From Legionellales bacterium RIFCSPHIGHO2_12_FULL_35_11 (GTDB taxonomy: Bacteria > Pseudomonadota > Gammaproteobacteria > Legionellales > Legionellaceae), in contig MHBB01000002.1 in NCBI GenBank assembly GCA_001803185.1, forward strand, positions 1 to 39,844: a DNA stretch of 39,844 nucleotides, given 5' to 3'. The position numbers and the translations under genes were made by a program. Below are positions 1 through 12,500 of the stretch, piece by piece. Position 1 is the first letter of the stretch, and every line of letters starts with the position of its first letter. Below the pieces are notes generated by a model that searched no databases, was not told the DNA's origin, and worked only from the letters and a program-made list of their open reading frames with translations.

Positions 1-132
1 AGTCTTTCATGCTCAACGGACTAAAGATATTTTCTTTAATAAAAGCTTCATAAGTTTGATTACTTAATAACTCAATCAAATACCCAAGCAAAACATAATC
101 TACTATTAAAAGTAATGATATTCACCAGATGC
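1..132 (-). pseudogene. Remnant of a serine beta-lactamase-like hydrolase gene
   Basis: On the minus strand, positions 100 down to 2 translate without a stop to a peptide beginning DYVLLGYLIELLSNQTYEAF and ending in NIFSPLSMKD. This matches the region after the Tyr-x-Asn motif of the class C beta-lactamase/penicillin-binding family (pattern YSNxxYxLLGxIIE, then ENIFxPLGM). Just upstream, another frame reads SGEYHY, as expected for the PGExxxYSN stretch, so the remnant probably reaches about position 132 with two small frame breaks near 101-112. The N-terminal half, with the Ser-x-x-Lys nucleophile, is absent because the neighbouring effector-like gene occupies that place. The C-terminal part runs off the left edge. 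The family match is good; the exact junction and frameshifts are inferred by eye. Confidence 0.5.
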
Positions 133-1045
133 GACACTGAGGCGCGCCGTCGCCAAACGATGGGTCAAGATTTTCGCACGATTGTATGCAATCGTTCGTT
201 CTCACTTCATCAAGATAGGTAAAAGCCATAAGATCAAAACCACTAGCGGCAAACAATACTGGAGCCATCGTGACAGTCCAATTATCAGCATGAACAGCCT
301 TTCGCATAGTGTATAAGGCGACATCAACACCAAGACCTGAAGTCTCAGTCAACAGCAGCGGAAAAAAACGTTCCATTTTCTTGGTGGTATTATTGTAACA
401 TCGTAACTCGCGAGGCAATGTTTCTTCATTAAACTCAGGGCATGGGTAAAATAAACGGTCGCGTCTGAGCAGCTCATTCACATAATGAATGGGTAAATCA
501 CGTTGGGCTTTTCCAACATTCATCCAGGCAGCCATAACAGCGTCCTCGCCCGAATTAAGATCGCTCTTTTGCCAGTCGCTGTAAATTCGAGCAAACTCCT
601 TATAGGCAGTTTTAAGCGGTGTAATGTCAAAATGTTTGGAGCCTTGAATAGTTTCCCCATGTTGCGTGTAGGTCAACCCCTGTTTTTCTAGTGTATTAAT
701 GCATGTTGACATAGTGGCTTTAGTTAGCACATCCATCTGGGCTTCCAGCATGCGAAGCATGTGCCGGTCTTTCGCCCAGTACGCATATTCGTAGGCAGTG
801 CAAGTAAAGATTCGACCAGAGTAATCGGTAAACGTTTTAACATCCAGAAGTAAGTCATTGGTCTCATGCTCTTTTGTTTTTGATTCCTACAAAAATTGCT
901 GTACTTCGGCTTGCTCGCCCCGGGCAACGCAAGTATGAAAACATGTGATGTCTACAATGGGCTTTAAAAAACGAAGCTTGTCCCTGCCAGACCCACTGCC
1001 ATTCGGTGTTTTTTTATCTACTTGTTCATCAGCTGATCTTTTCAT
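122..1045 (-). pseudogene. Effector-like protein of unknown function, broken by one in-frame amber codon
   Basis: Reading from ATG at 1045 gives a continuous frame to TGA at 122-124, interrupted only by TAG at 887-889 (codon 53). The protein would be about 306 residues. It starts MKRSADEQVDKK, has TCFHTCVARGEQAEV before the amber, and then FTDYSGRIFTCTAYEYAYWA, a motif I remember from a multicopy family of unknown function in Legionella-group genomes. Its second half has an HFDITPLKTAYKEF block and a VGKAQRDLP...PCPEFN block shared with the two other family members in the window. The intact reading frame on both sides of the stop suggests recent inactivation; a downstream restart at 760 is possible. 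It is GC-richer than nearby core genes. The last few codons appear to lie in the adjoining hydrolase remnant. Function is unknown; an effector role is inference. Confidence 0.6.
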
Positions 1046-1230
1046 GATATCTGATCCATTGTTTATTTATTTGGCTCAATAATAGATCATTATTCTAAAA
1101 ATTGCTAGCATTTTCCACCTAAATCAGAAATTTCCGGTTAATTTGTACCCAATGTTAAAAACCCCAGACATGCTTTAAATTCAATCAAAAATAGTTTGGA
1201 CATCAATAAAACCCTCTTTTTAACTGATAA

Positions 1231-1668
1231 CTACCCAAAAAATATAGAAACACCACCATATGTAAAATTGAATGAGCGTTTAGATTTTACTTTATTTTCT
1301 ACCCGGACATAAAGACCCTGTGCGAAATCCATCGCAATATTGGCGGGCAGGAAGCGCTGCACATAACCTACCACCTGCCGCCAAAATAAATCTTGTTGAT
1401 TCGAGGTCCAGTTATCATATTTCTCATCATAAAGCTCAAATGCCTTGATGAGATGCTGAGGGTTAAACACAACTTCCTGGTTTGACCGTTTAGTGAAATC
1501 CGCCCTAAATTGCTCAAGAGTTAACCAGAGTAGTGCGTCGTTAGGTAGCTCAAGAGAGAGTGCTTTTTCTACATCTGCGTCACTACTGTGACTAATCACA
1601 TCTATTATTGGCCAAAAATCAAATGCAGTCTGAGTTGCTGAGAAGTTTTTATGTCCGGCAGGGAACAT
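1231..1668 (-). CDS. Short effector-family protein, C-terminal module only
   Basis: A 145-residue protein without a signal peptide or membrane segment. Its middle reads FNPQHLIKAFELYDEKYDNW, then FWRQVVGYVQRFLPAN, DFAQGLYVRVENK and KRSFNFTYGG. The same order (hydrophobic-Phe-Asn/Asp, an L..A.. helix, W, then VG..QR.LP) appears in the broken gene at 122-1045 and in the 514-residue gene at 33055-34599, so I take it as a stand-alone or truncated copy of their shared C-terminal module. It lies 185 bases upstream of the broken gene on the same strand. It could be the surviving end of a longer gene: an ATG at 1668 exists, but I see no convincing ribosome binding site. Function unknown. Confidence 0.5.
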   Translation of the reverse strand: MFPAGHKNFSATQTAFDFWPIIDVISHSSDADVEKALSLELPNDALLWLTLEQFRADFTKRSNQEVVFNPQHLIKAFELYDEKYDNWTSNQQDLFWRQVVGYVQRFLPANIAMDFAQGLYVRVENKVKSKRSFNFTYGGVSIFFG

Positions 1669-1726
1669 GGCTTGATATTGGCATTATAGCCATCAACCTG
1701 ACAGAATTAATTGGATGGCGTACTAG

Positions 1727-2320
1727 TTATCTAAAACAAGTAATGCTAGCAAATGCCTGGCATTCTTCTCCAAAACACAATTTATGATCCCCAAGTGATT
1801 TGGTTGCATAAATACTTTTATCAATTTTATAATCAACGGTTTTTGAAAATCCCATTCGGCGACAAAAAGAATATGCTCCGCGATACCCGCATCCTTTCCC
1901 ATTTTCATAACACCAAGCTATACGATATTTCTCAAACCTCGGTAAAACAAATGTTTGTTCCCGAAAATAATATGATTGCACTGGAGAATGCTTAAGATTT
2001 GATGAGCAACGAATTAATTTAAATGCATTACAATCCCACCCCTTGCAAAGCGGGCAATTATCCATATATATGCTGACTCCAACATTATAAGCAATCAAAG
2101 CTTTTGAGGATTTTTCATACCCCATTAGCTTACAAAATTTACTTGCAATATTTACACCGCAATCCTTTTTATCTCGTGAACAATAATTCAATAACTTACC
2201 GTGGTAATGCGGATCCCAAAAATCACGATAGTAAGCAAGACTATCTTCCCCAGCTGTAGCATTTTTAAGAAAAAATCCTACGCCTATAAAAATCAAAAAT
2301 AAAAAAACTTTATATTTCAT
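1727..2320 (-). CDS. Secreted cysteine-rich protein with two tandem six-Cys domains
   Basis: A 197-residue protein with a Sec signal peptide (MKYKVFLFLIFIGVGFF, cleavage probably near NATAG). The mature part holds two copies of one domain of about 60 residues. Copy 1 runs from YCSRDKKDCG through FCKLMGYEKS and YNVGVSIY to CKGWDCNAFKLIRC. Copy 2 runs from WCYENGKGCG through FCRRMGFSKT and IDKSIYAT to CFGEECQAFASITC. Each copy keeps Cys-Cys-Cys then the C.G..C.AF..I.C ending, so periplasmic or extracellular disulfides are likely. I do not recognise a named bacterial family. It starts 11 bases or less after dnaE ends on the same strand, so it may be co-transcribed with ligA-dnaE. Function is unknown; export and duplication are directly supported by the sequence. 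Confidence 0.7.
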   Translation of the reverse strand: MKYKVFLFLIFIGVGFFLKNATAGEDSLAYYRDFWDPHYHGKLLNYCSRDKKDCGVNIASKFCKLMGYEKSSKALIAYNVGVSIYMDNCPLCKGWDCNAFKLIRCSSNLKHSPVQSYYFREQTFVLPRFEKYRIAWCYENGKGCGYRGAYSFCRRMGFSKTVDYKIDKSIYATKSLGDHKLCFGEECQAFASITCFR

Positions 2321-2330
2321 AACAATAATC

Positions 2331-7836
<5,506 letters not shown>

Positions 7837-7927
7837 TTAAAAATAAAAAAATAGAGTTAGTTAGTAATCATTGAAACTGTATTGACAAAGCATGATCGGA
7901 TAACTTTTTTAACGGCTCTTTATTATT

Positions 7928-7939
7928 ATCCTAGAAAAA
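7928..7939 (+). repeat. Partial copy of the ATCCTAGAAAAAGC intergenic repeat
   Basis: ATCCTAGAAAAA in the gap between ligA and the deacetylase gene matches the first 12 bases of the 14-base repeat found complete at 8894, 8964 and 34622. It may be chance in AT-rich DNA. Confidence 0.3.
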
Positions 7940-8023
7940 ATTAAAACAATTACACAATTTTTTAAAACATCTGCTAATATTAAGTTACGATTGTTATCAT
8001 TAAGAACTTGTAAGGAAAGGAAA

Positions 8024-8884
8024 ATGAAAAAAATAATACCTTGTCTTATATTGATGTCCTTAATTTCTGTAAAACCAGCTTTAGCCCAAGAAAAAGAAAT
8101 AGCCATTACTATAGATGATTTGCCTTTTGTTGGAACAAATAGTAATGACGCTGGTAATCTAAGAAGAACTCATCAGCGATTTATGGCTATTCTTGTAACG
8201 CTTAAAAATAATAATGTACCTGCTACTGGATTTATAATTGCTAATTCAATCGGAAAAGGGCAATGGGAGTTATTAGAAGAATTCCGCCGCGAAGGATTTG
8301 AGCTTGGAAATCATACTTATTCGCATGCTAATTTGAATAGACTTACAGCCGTTCAGTATATAGAAAATATAGCAAAAGCTGATAAAATTTTAGCGCCAGT
8401 TATGACGCAGCCTAAATATTTTCGCTATCCTTATCTCGCAGAAGGCAAAGGTGAGAAAAAGCAAATGGTAGAAGATTACTTAGTTGCTAACCAATATATA
8501 ATTGCCCCAGTAACTATAGATAGTAAGGATTATAGATTTAATGAGAGATTTTTAAATATTTCATGGAGAGTAAGGGCGCAATATTTAAATAAAATAAAAC
8601 AACAATATTTAGCATATATTTGGAAACAAACAGAGCGTGCTGAGAGAAGCTCAAAAGGTGACTCTAAACAAATATTGCTAATTCACTCTAACTTGCTTAA
8701 TAGCCATTGTTTAGGCGATATAATAACAATGTATAAAAAGCATGGATACAAATTTGTACCATTAAGCGAAGCGCTAAAAAATACGGCACCCAAAGCCGAT
8801 GATAAATATGATGAAAAAGAAGATTTAAAAACTGCCAATGCACAGCCGTCTGCAAATATGGCAAGCACTTCTGAAGCCAACTAA
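8024..8884 (+). CDS. Secreted polysaccharide deacetylase (NodB-like)
   Basis: A 286-residue protein with a signal peptide (MKKIIPCLILMSLISVKPALA, cleavage before QEKE). The NodB-type fold is shown by the motifs ITIDDLP (metal and catalytic aspartates near residues 31-32), GNHTYSHANLN (two metal-binding histidines), FRYPYL and the late LLIHSNLLN. Members remove acetyl groups from peptidoglycan, chitin or other polysaccharides with a divalent metal; the substrate cannot be told here. The C-terminal ~35 residues are polar and low-complexity. The start is ATG 8024, preceded by GGAAAGG; an upstream TTG would place residues before the signal peptide. It stands alone between ligA and yggX. Confidence 0.85.
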   Translation: MKKIIPCLILMSLISVKPALAQEKEIAITIDDLPFVGTNSNDAGNLRRTHQRFMAILVTLKNNNVPATGFIIANSIGKGQWELLEEFRREGFELGNHTYSHANLNRLTAVQYIENIAKADKILAPVMTQPKYFRYPYLAEGKGEKKQMVEDYLVANQYIIAPVTIDSKDYRFNERFLNISWRVRAQYLNKIKQQYLAYIWKQTERAERSSKGDSKQILLIHSNLLNSHCLGDIITMYKKHGYKFVPLSEALKNTAPKADDKYDEKEDLKTANAQPSANMASTSEAN

Positions 8885-8893
8885 CAATCCATA

Positions 8894-8907
8894 ATCCTAG
8901 AAAAAGC
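8894..8907 (+). repeat. ATCCTAGAAAAAGC repeat, copy 1
   Basis: An exact 14-base sequence ten bases after the deacetylase stop. A second exact copy begins 70 bases later in the same gap, and a third lies upstream of the F-box-like gene at 34622. On the minus strand it reads GCTTTTTCTAGGAT. Confidence 0.55.
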
Positions 8908-8963
8908 ACACTCTATATCTCGCATTTTGGAGTATATTCGTTATAATACTAAAAACTTCTATT

Positions 8964-8977
8964 ATCCTAGAAAAAGC
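8964..8977 (+). repeat. ATCCTAGAAAAAGC repeat, copy 2
   Basis: Exact second copy, 46 bases before the yggX start. Between the two copies, CGCATTTTGGAGTATATTCG (8931-8950) resembles the right arm of the palindrome at 36996-37087, so this gap may hold degenerate pieces of one repeat family. Confidence 0.55.
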
Positions 8978-9023
8978 GCATAGGCGTTGAAGTGTAACCT
9001 CCTAACTTAAGGTAAGTTCAACT

Positions 9024-9257
9024 ATGACTAACACAATTTACTGCGTAAAATTAAAAGAAAATGCAGAGCAACTTTCGGCCCCACCTTTTCCAGGAAAACT
9101 TGGCGAAAAAATTTTCGCTAATGTTTCGAAAAAAGCGTGGGGTATGTGGTTAAATCAGAAAACTATGATAATTAACGAATATAGACTAAGCTTAATTGAC
9201 CCCAAAGCCCGCGAATTTTTAAAAACGGAAATGGAAAAATATTTTTTTGCTGAATAA
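9024..9257 (+). CDS. yggX: Probable Fe(2+)-trafficking protein
   Basis: A 77-residue cytoplasmic protein matching YggX, a small protein implicated in iron handling and protection of iron-sulfur clusters from oxidation. The supporting features are the N-terminal [14 protein letters not shown] with the conserved Cys7, [11 protein letters not shown], the ISKEAW-like SKKAWGMW, the [13 protein letters not shown] core, and a helical end finishing EKYFF. It is about a dozen residues shorter than the E. coli protein, missing only the variable tail. AAGGTAAG lies about eight bases before the ATG. In many gammaproteobacteria yggX is next to mutY; that gene is not here. Confidence 0.9.
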   Translation: MTNTIYCVKLKENAEQLSAPPFPGKLGEKIFANVSKKAWGMWLNQKTMIINEYRLSLIDPKAREFLKTEMEKYFFAE

Positions 9258-9344
9258 GGGAACTCACTGAAAACATTCAGAAACCAACGAATAGCTTAAC
9301 AGGCAATAATAGACATAAAAAACACTGACTCTACAAATTAAATT

Positions 9345-9362
9345 TATACTGCGTGCAGTATA
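9345..9362. promoter_or_regulatory. Perfect 18-base palindrome upstream of tRNA-Phe
   Basis: TATACTGC and GCAGTATA face each other across GT. It sits about 50 bases before the tRNA -35 box and 90 bases after yggX. The size and symmetry suit an operator for a dimeric regulator; nothing identifies which. It might belong to a promoter for a transcript I cannot see. Confidence 0.4.
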
Positions 9363-9410
9363 GTATTCCTTATCATTTCAAAAGATGACTAAAAAAATTA
9401 TAAATATCCC

Positions 9411-9439
9411 TTGACTCAAAGGTCTTCTAGTAGTTTAAT
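9411..9439 (+). promoter_or_regulatory. Promoter of tRNA-Phe
   Basis: TTGACT (-35) is followed after 17 bases by TTTAAT (-10), ending ten bases before the first tRNA base. The spacing is that of a sigma-70 promoter with a very short leader, as expected for a tRNA gene. Confidence 0.7.
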
Positions 9440-9448
9440 AGCACCGTT

Positions 9449-9524
<76 letters not shown>

Positions 9525-9621
9525 TTAGAATCAAGCACTTATGGAATAAATTCAAAATTACAAAAATCCCGTGTCGAATATGTGTCGAAGTTTGATTGTT
9601 TTCAAATGATCAAGGATTAAT

Positions 9622-9900
9622 TTACCTACTTTTAAGATCACGATAAAAGTTTTCGTGTACACCCAGTGCTAATAAGAGTCGCTGTGCAGTATTCCATTCA
9701 TACGCTAAAAGAAATTCTTGATGATGAATTTTAAATTTATAAACATATACTCCAGATAAATCCCCTCTCTTTTCATTCCCCAGTTGAGGATTTTTAATGA
9801 TGGCTTTAATCGCATCATTTACAATTAATTGGTGAGAATGAGGCAATTTTTTATAAGCTTTTTTAAAGGCTGGCATTTGTTGTATGTTGATATCACTCAC
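9622..9900 (-). CDS. RelE/ParE-type toxin of a toxin-antitoxin pair
   Basis: A 92-residue basic protein of the RelE/ParE fold. Its features are MPAFKKAYKKLPHSHQ (N-terminal helices), AIIKNPQLGNEKRGDLSGVYVYKFKIHHQEFLLAYEW (the core sheet with the typical L.G.YVYKF..H pattern) and a C-terminal LLLALGVHENFYRDL, where family members keep a G.H.NFY.DL ending. Such toxins either cut mRNA at the ribosome (RelE) or inhibit gyrase (ParE); the sequence does not settle which. I start it at GTG 9900, with GAGGG just upstream and an 8-base overlap (GTGAGTGA) with the antitoxin stop, the usual coupling. An upstream TTG at 9918 is less likely. Confidence 0.85.
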   Translation of the reverse strand: MSDINIQQMPAFKKAYKKLPHSHQLIVNDAIKAIIKNPQLGNEKRGDLSGVYVYKFKIHHQEFLLAYEWNTAQRLLLALGVHENFYRDLKSR

Positions 9901-10120
9901 TTTTTCCCTCAAAATCAAATGGTTCTGCTAATGATTTATCCTGAAGCTTCGATAACAATACATCTTTTATAAATTCAATTGGTAAATCAGGATTATCTAA
10001 GGCACATTTTCCTAACTTAGCCCAATATTCAATTTGATTAGGAATAGAGCGAAATTCAGCCGAGGCAACTTTTTTCGCTTCATAATAAATTGTTTCATCA
10101 ATTCTGATAGGAATGCCCAT
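9893..10120 (-). CDS. ParD-like antitoxin
   Basis: A 75-residue acidic protein. The N-terminal MGIPIRIDETIYYEAKKVAS looks like a ribbon-helix-helix DNA-binding segment, followed by RSIPNQIEYWAKLGKCAL, the core I associate with ParD-like antitoxins. The acidic tail (EPFDFEGKSE) is probably the toxin-binding part. It precedes and overlaps the toxin gene, the standard antitoxin-first order, and has its own promoter and operator upstream. It is expected to neutralise the toxin and repress the pair. The ATG at 10120 is preceded by TAGGTG. Confidence 0.85.
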   Translation of the reverse strand: MGIPIRIDETIYYEAKKVASAEFRSIPNQIEYWAKLGKCALDNPDLPIEFIKDVLLSKLQDKSLAEPFDFEGKSE

Positions 10121-10146
10121 AGTTCACCTACGATAGTAATTTTTTG

Positions 10147-10185
10147 CTACATTTGTAGTATAACCTTATTTAAAAACTAAATCAA
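10147..10185 (-). promoter_or_regulatory. Promoter and operator of the toxin-antitoxin pair
   Basis: On the minus strand TTGATT (10185-10180) and TATACT (10162-10157) are separated by exactly 17 bases. Overlapping the end of the -10 box is an inverted repeat with arms CTACA/TGTAG (10147-10158). An operator at the -10/start point fits autoregulation by a ribbon-helix-helix antitoxin. Confidence 0.65.
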
Positions 10186-10210
10186 CTAAGATTTAGTCAA
10201 ACACGATTCG

Positions 10211-12424
10211 TTAGTTTGACTCTTCTAATGGAGAAAAAAACTTATCAATTTCCTCAGAGCTCATGCTCATTTGAATAATATTGGTATTTGATAACGCATT
10301 ATCAAAAAGACTTTTCTTTTTAATTTGAATATCAAGAATAACTTCTTCAACACTTCCTTTGATAATTAATTTATAAATAAAAACTGGATTTTCCTGGCCA
10401 ATTCTATGGCTTCTACTAGCAGCCTGATCTTGTACAGCTGGATTCCACCATGGATCGTATAAAATTACTGTATCGGCCTTAGTAAGATTTAACCCTGTTC
10501 CACCTGCCTTTAAACTAATTAAAAAAATTGGTACTTCACCATTTTGAAATTTAGTAACTAAGTCAAATCTATTTTTCGTCTCGCCGGTTAACTTTAAATA
10601 AGGATAATTACGCAAATTAAGTTTATCTTCAATTATCCTTAACATGGAGGTAAATTGGGAAAAAACTAGAACACTTCTACCCTCCTCTATTAAATTATCC
10701 AGTAATTCCATTAAGGCATCTAATTTTGCGGATGAATCATGAGCCATCTTAGCTTCTGGTATTGATAAAAGCTTGGGATCGCAGCAAACTTGCCTTAACT
10801 TCAACAACGCATCTAATATTAATATTTGGCTTCTGCCCAAACCACCTATAGCAATCGCTCTCCTTACTTTTTCAACCATAGTCAATCTAATTGCTTCATA
10901 TAAATCTCTTTGCGGACCAGACAACTCAATGTATCTAATCATTTCTGTTTTTAATGGCAGTTCTTGCATGACCTCTGATTTTGTCCGTCTTAACATAAAT
11001 GGCTTGATTCGGCCATTTAATAATTTCTGCCTATCTAAATCATGATTTTTTTCAATAGGAATACGAAAGAACTGCCGAAATTGTTTAGCATCACCCAGTA
11101 AACCAGGCATTAAAAAATGAAATAATGACCAAAGCTCTCCTAAATGATTTTCTAATGGAGTACCGGTTAAACAAAGCCGATAATTAGCCTTTAATTGTTG
11201 GATAATTTTAGTTGTTTTAGTCCGCGAATTTTTTATAAATTGTGCTTCATCCAAAATCAAATAATAAAATTCATAATTTAAAAATCTATCTTTATCACGC
11301 TGAATTACGCCATATGTTGAAACAATTAAATTGTAATCTGCAAAATTTATTTGATGCCTATCAAAACCATGAAACACTATTACTTTTAAATCTGGGGTAT
11401 ATTTTTTAGCTTCTGCCAACCAATTTTCAACAAGGCTAGTAGGAGCTACAATAAGACTGGCTGTTTGCATATTTCCAGACTCTTTTTCATAGAGTAAGTT
11501 TGCAAGCGACTGTACTGTCTTTCCTAAACCCATATCATCAGCTAAAACTCCAGAAAAATCATTCATCTTAAGAAATTGCAACCAGTTTAATCCTTGATGT
11601 TGGTAGTCACGTAAAGTAACCTGCAGACCTAATGGGACTGTCACTTCTGGTAATTTATTACTTTCAATATTAGCAAGTTTTTCACGTACTTTAGTCGTAC
11701 CGTTCCACCTAGATCTAACAGCTAAAATTGCTTGTTCTGCTTCATGCAATAATGCTAATTGATATGCCCGCATTTGTATTTCATCAGCGCGCTTTTTTAT
11801 TGAGAAACTATAACTAAGCAACATCCTAAGTAATGGTTTTATTCTTCCAAACTCAATTCGCAACCATTTATTCTTTTCAAGTGGCAAATTAACAAGCTTA
11901 TTTTCTGGAATTGATTCTAATTGCGTTCTATCAAGCCTCTTTAATAAACTTACTACTAATGGAACAATACTGATTGGTTTATCTTCGATAATTATACCAA
12001 GTTGATATGCAAAAAAATTATTCCCCTGAACAGTATGATCAGAATACCAAGTTAGACTATCAGCATGAATTACTTCATCATGAGGCAATACCACTGGCTC
12101 TTCTTCTGCTACTGAGTCTATTTTTGCGTCATAGCTTGGTTTTATAATTGTAAGCTTTTCTTTATCTTGTAAAGATAAAAAACAAGCAACAGCATGCTTA
12201 CAACGATTAGCTCTACAATCACATCGAACCTCACTTTTTGGCCAAGTTTTTAGATCAATATGTACATTATAAATTTGTCCAGAACTACCTTTAACTCTGC
12301 CACGTAATAGCCCTTCACTCATTCTTATGTTAAGTACGTGCCCTCTATTATAATATTTATGCCCATTATTTATTGATTCAGAAGTAAATTCTTTTTCTAT
12401 TTTAGATAAAGCAGCTTTTAACAT
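10211..12424 (-). CDS. SNF2-family helicase with N-terminal SWIM zinc finger
   Basis: A 737-residue ATP-dependent DNA translocase of the SNF2/Rad54-like group. The N-terminus has a SWIM finger (CDCRANRCKHAVACFL, CxCx..CxH pattern) near residues 70-85. The motor carries DDMGLGKTVQSL (Walker A) at about residue 300, LILDEAQFIKN (Walker B/DEAQ), LCLTGTPLENHLGELWSLF, and in the second lobe VFSQFTSML, SLKAGGTGLNL and SRSHRIGQ (motif VI). Bacterial relatives often exceed 1000 residues, so the part between SWIM and motor is short here, but all motor motifs are present. Its role in bacteria is not well defined; DNA or nucleoprotein remodelling is an inference. It is divergent from nadE. Confidence 0.92.
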   Translation of the reverse strand: MLKAALSKIEKEFTSESINNGHKYYNRGHVLNIRMSEGLLRGRVKGSSGQIYNVHIDLKTWPKSEVRCDCRANRCKHAVACFLSLQDKEKLTIIKPSYDAKIDSVAEEEPVVLPHDEVIHADSLTWYSDHTVQGNNFFAYQLGIIIEDKPISIVPLVVSLLKRLDRTQLESIPENKLVNLPLEKNKWLRIEFGRIKPLLRMLLSYSFSIKKRADEIQMRAYQLALLHEAEQAILAVRSRWNGTTKVREKLANIESNKLPEVTVPLGLQVTLRDYQHQGLNWLQFLKMNDFSGVLADDMGLGKTVQSLANLLYEKESGNMQTASLIVAPTSLVENWLAEAKKYTPDLKVIVFHGFDRHQINFADYNLIVSTYGVIQRDKDRFLNYEFYYLILDEAQFIKNSRTKTTKIIQQLKANYRLCLTGTPLENHLGELWSLFHFLMPGLLGDAKQFRQFFRIPIEKNHDLDRQKLLNGRIKPFMLRRTKSEVMQELPLKTEMIRYIELSGPQRDLYEAIRLTMVEKVRRAIAIGGLGRSQILILDALLKLRQVCCDPKLLSIPEAKMAHDSSAKLDALMELLDNLIEEGRSVLVFSQFTSMLRIIEDKLNLRNYPYLKLTGETKNRFDLVTKFQNGEVPIFLISLKAGGTGLNLTKADTVILYDPWWNPAVQDQAASRSHRIGQENPVFIYKLIIKGSVEEVILDIQIKKKSLFDNALSNTNIIQMSMSSEEIDKFFSPLEESN

Positions 12425-12500
12425 AAATTAATTCTATCGTTTTTTGGTCAACGAAGTATAATACACGAATCTTCACTTAAATATAATCTTGACTTTAAAA

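Noticed and set aside
724-927. A 67-codon frame on the minus strand across the amber codon
   Set aside because: It is out of frame with the effector-like gene, which continues on both sides of the TAG; the frame is a shadow.
9525-9621. Possible phage attachment site after tRNA-Phe (two TGTCGAA words at 9573 and 9584)
   Set aside because: The two words are too short, and I found no duplicate of the tRNA 3' end in the window and no integrase.
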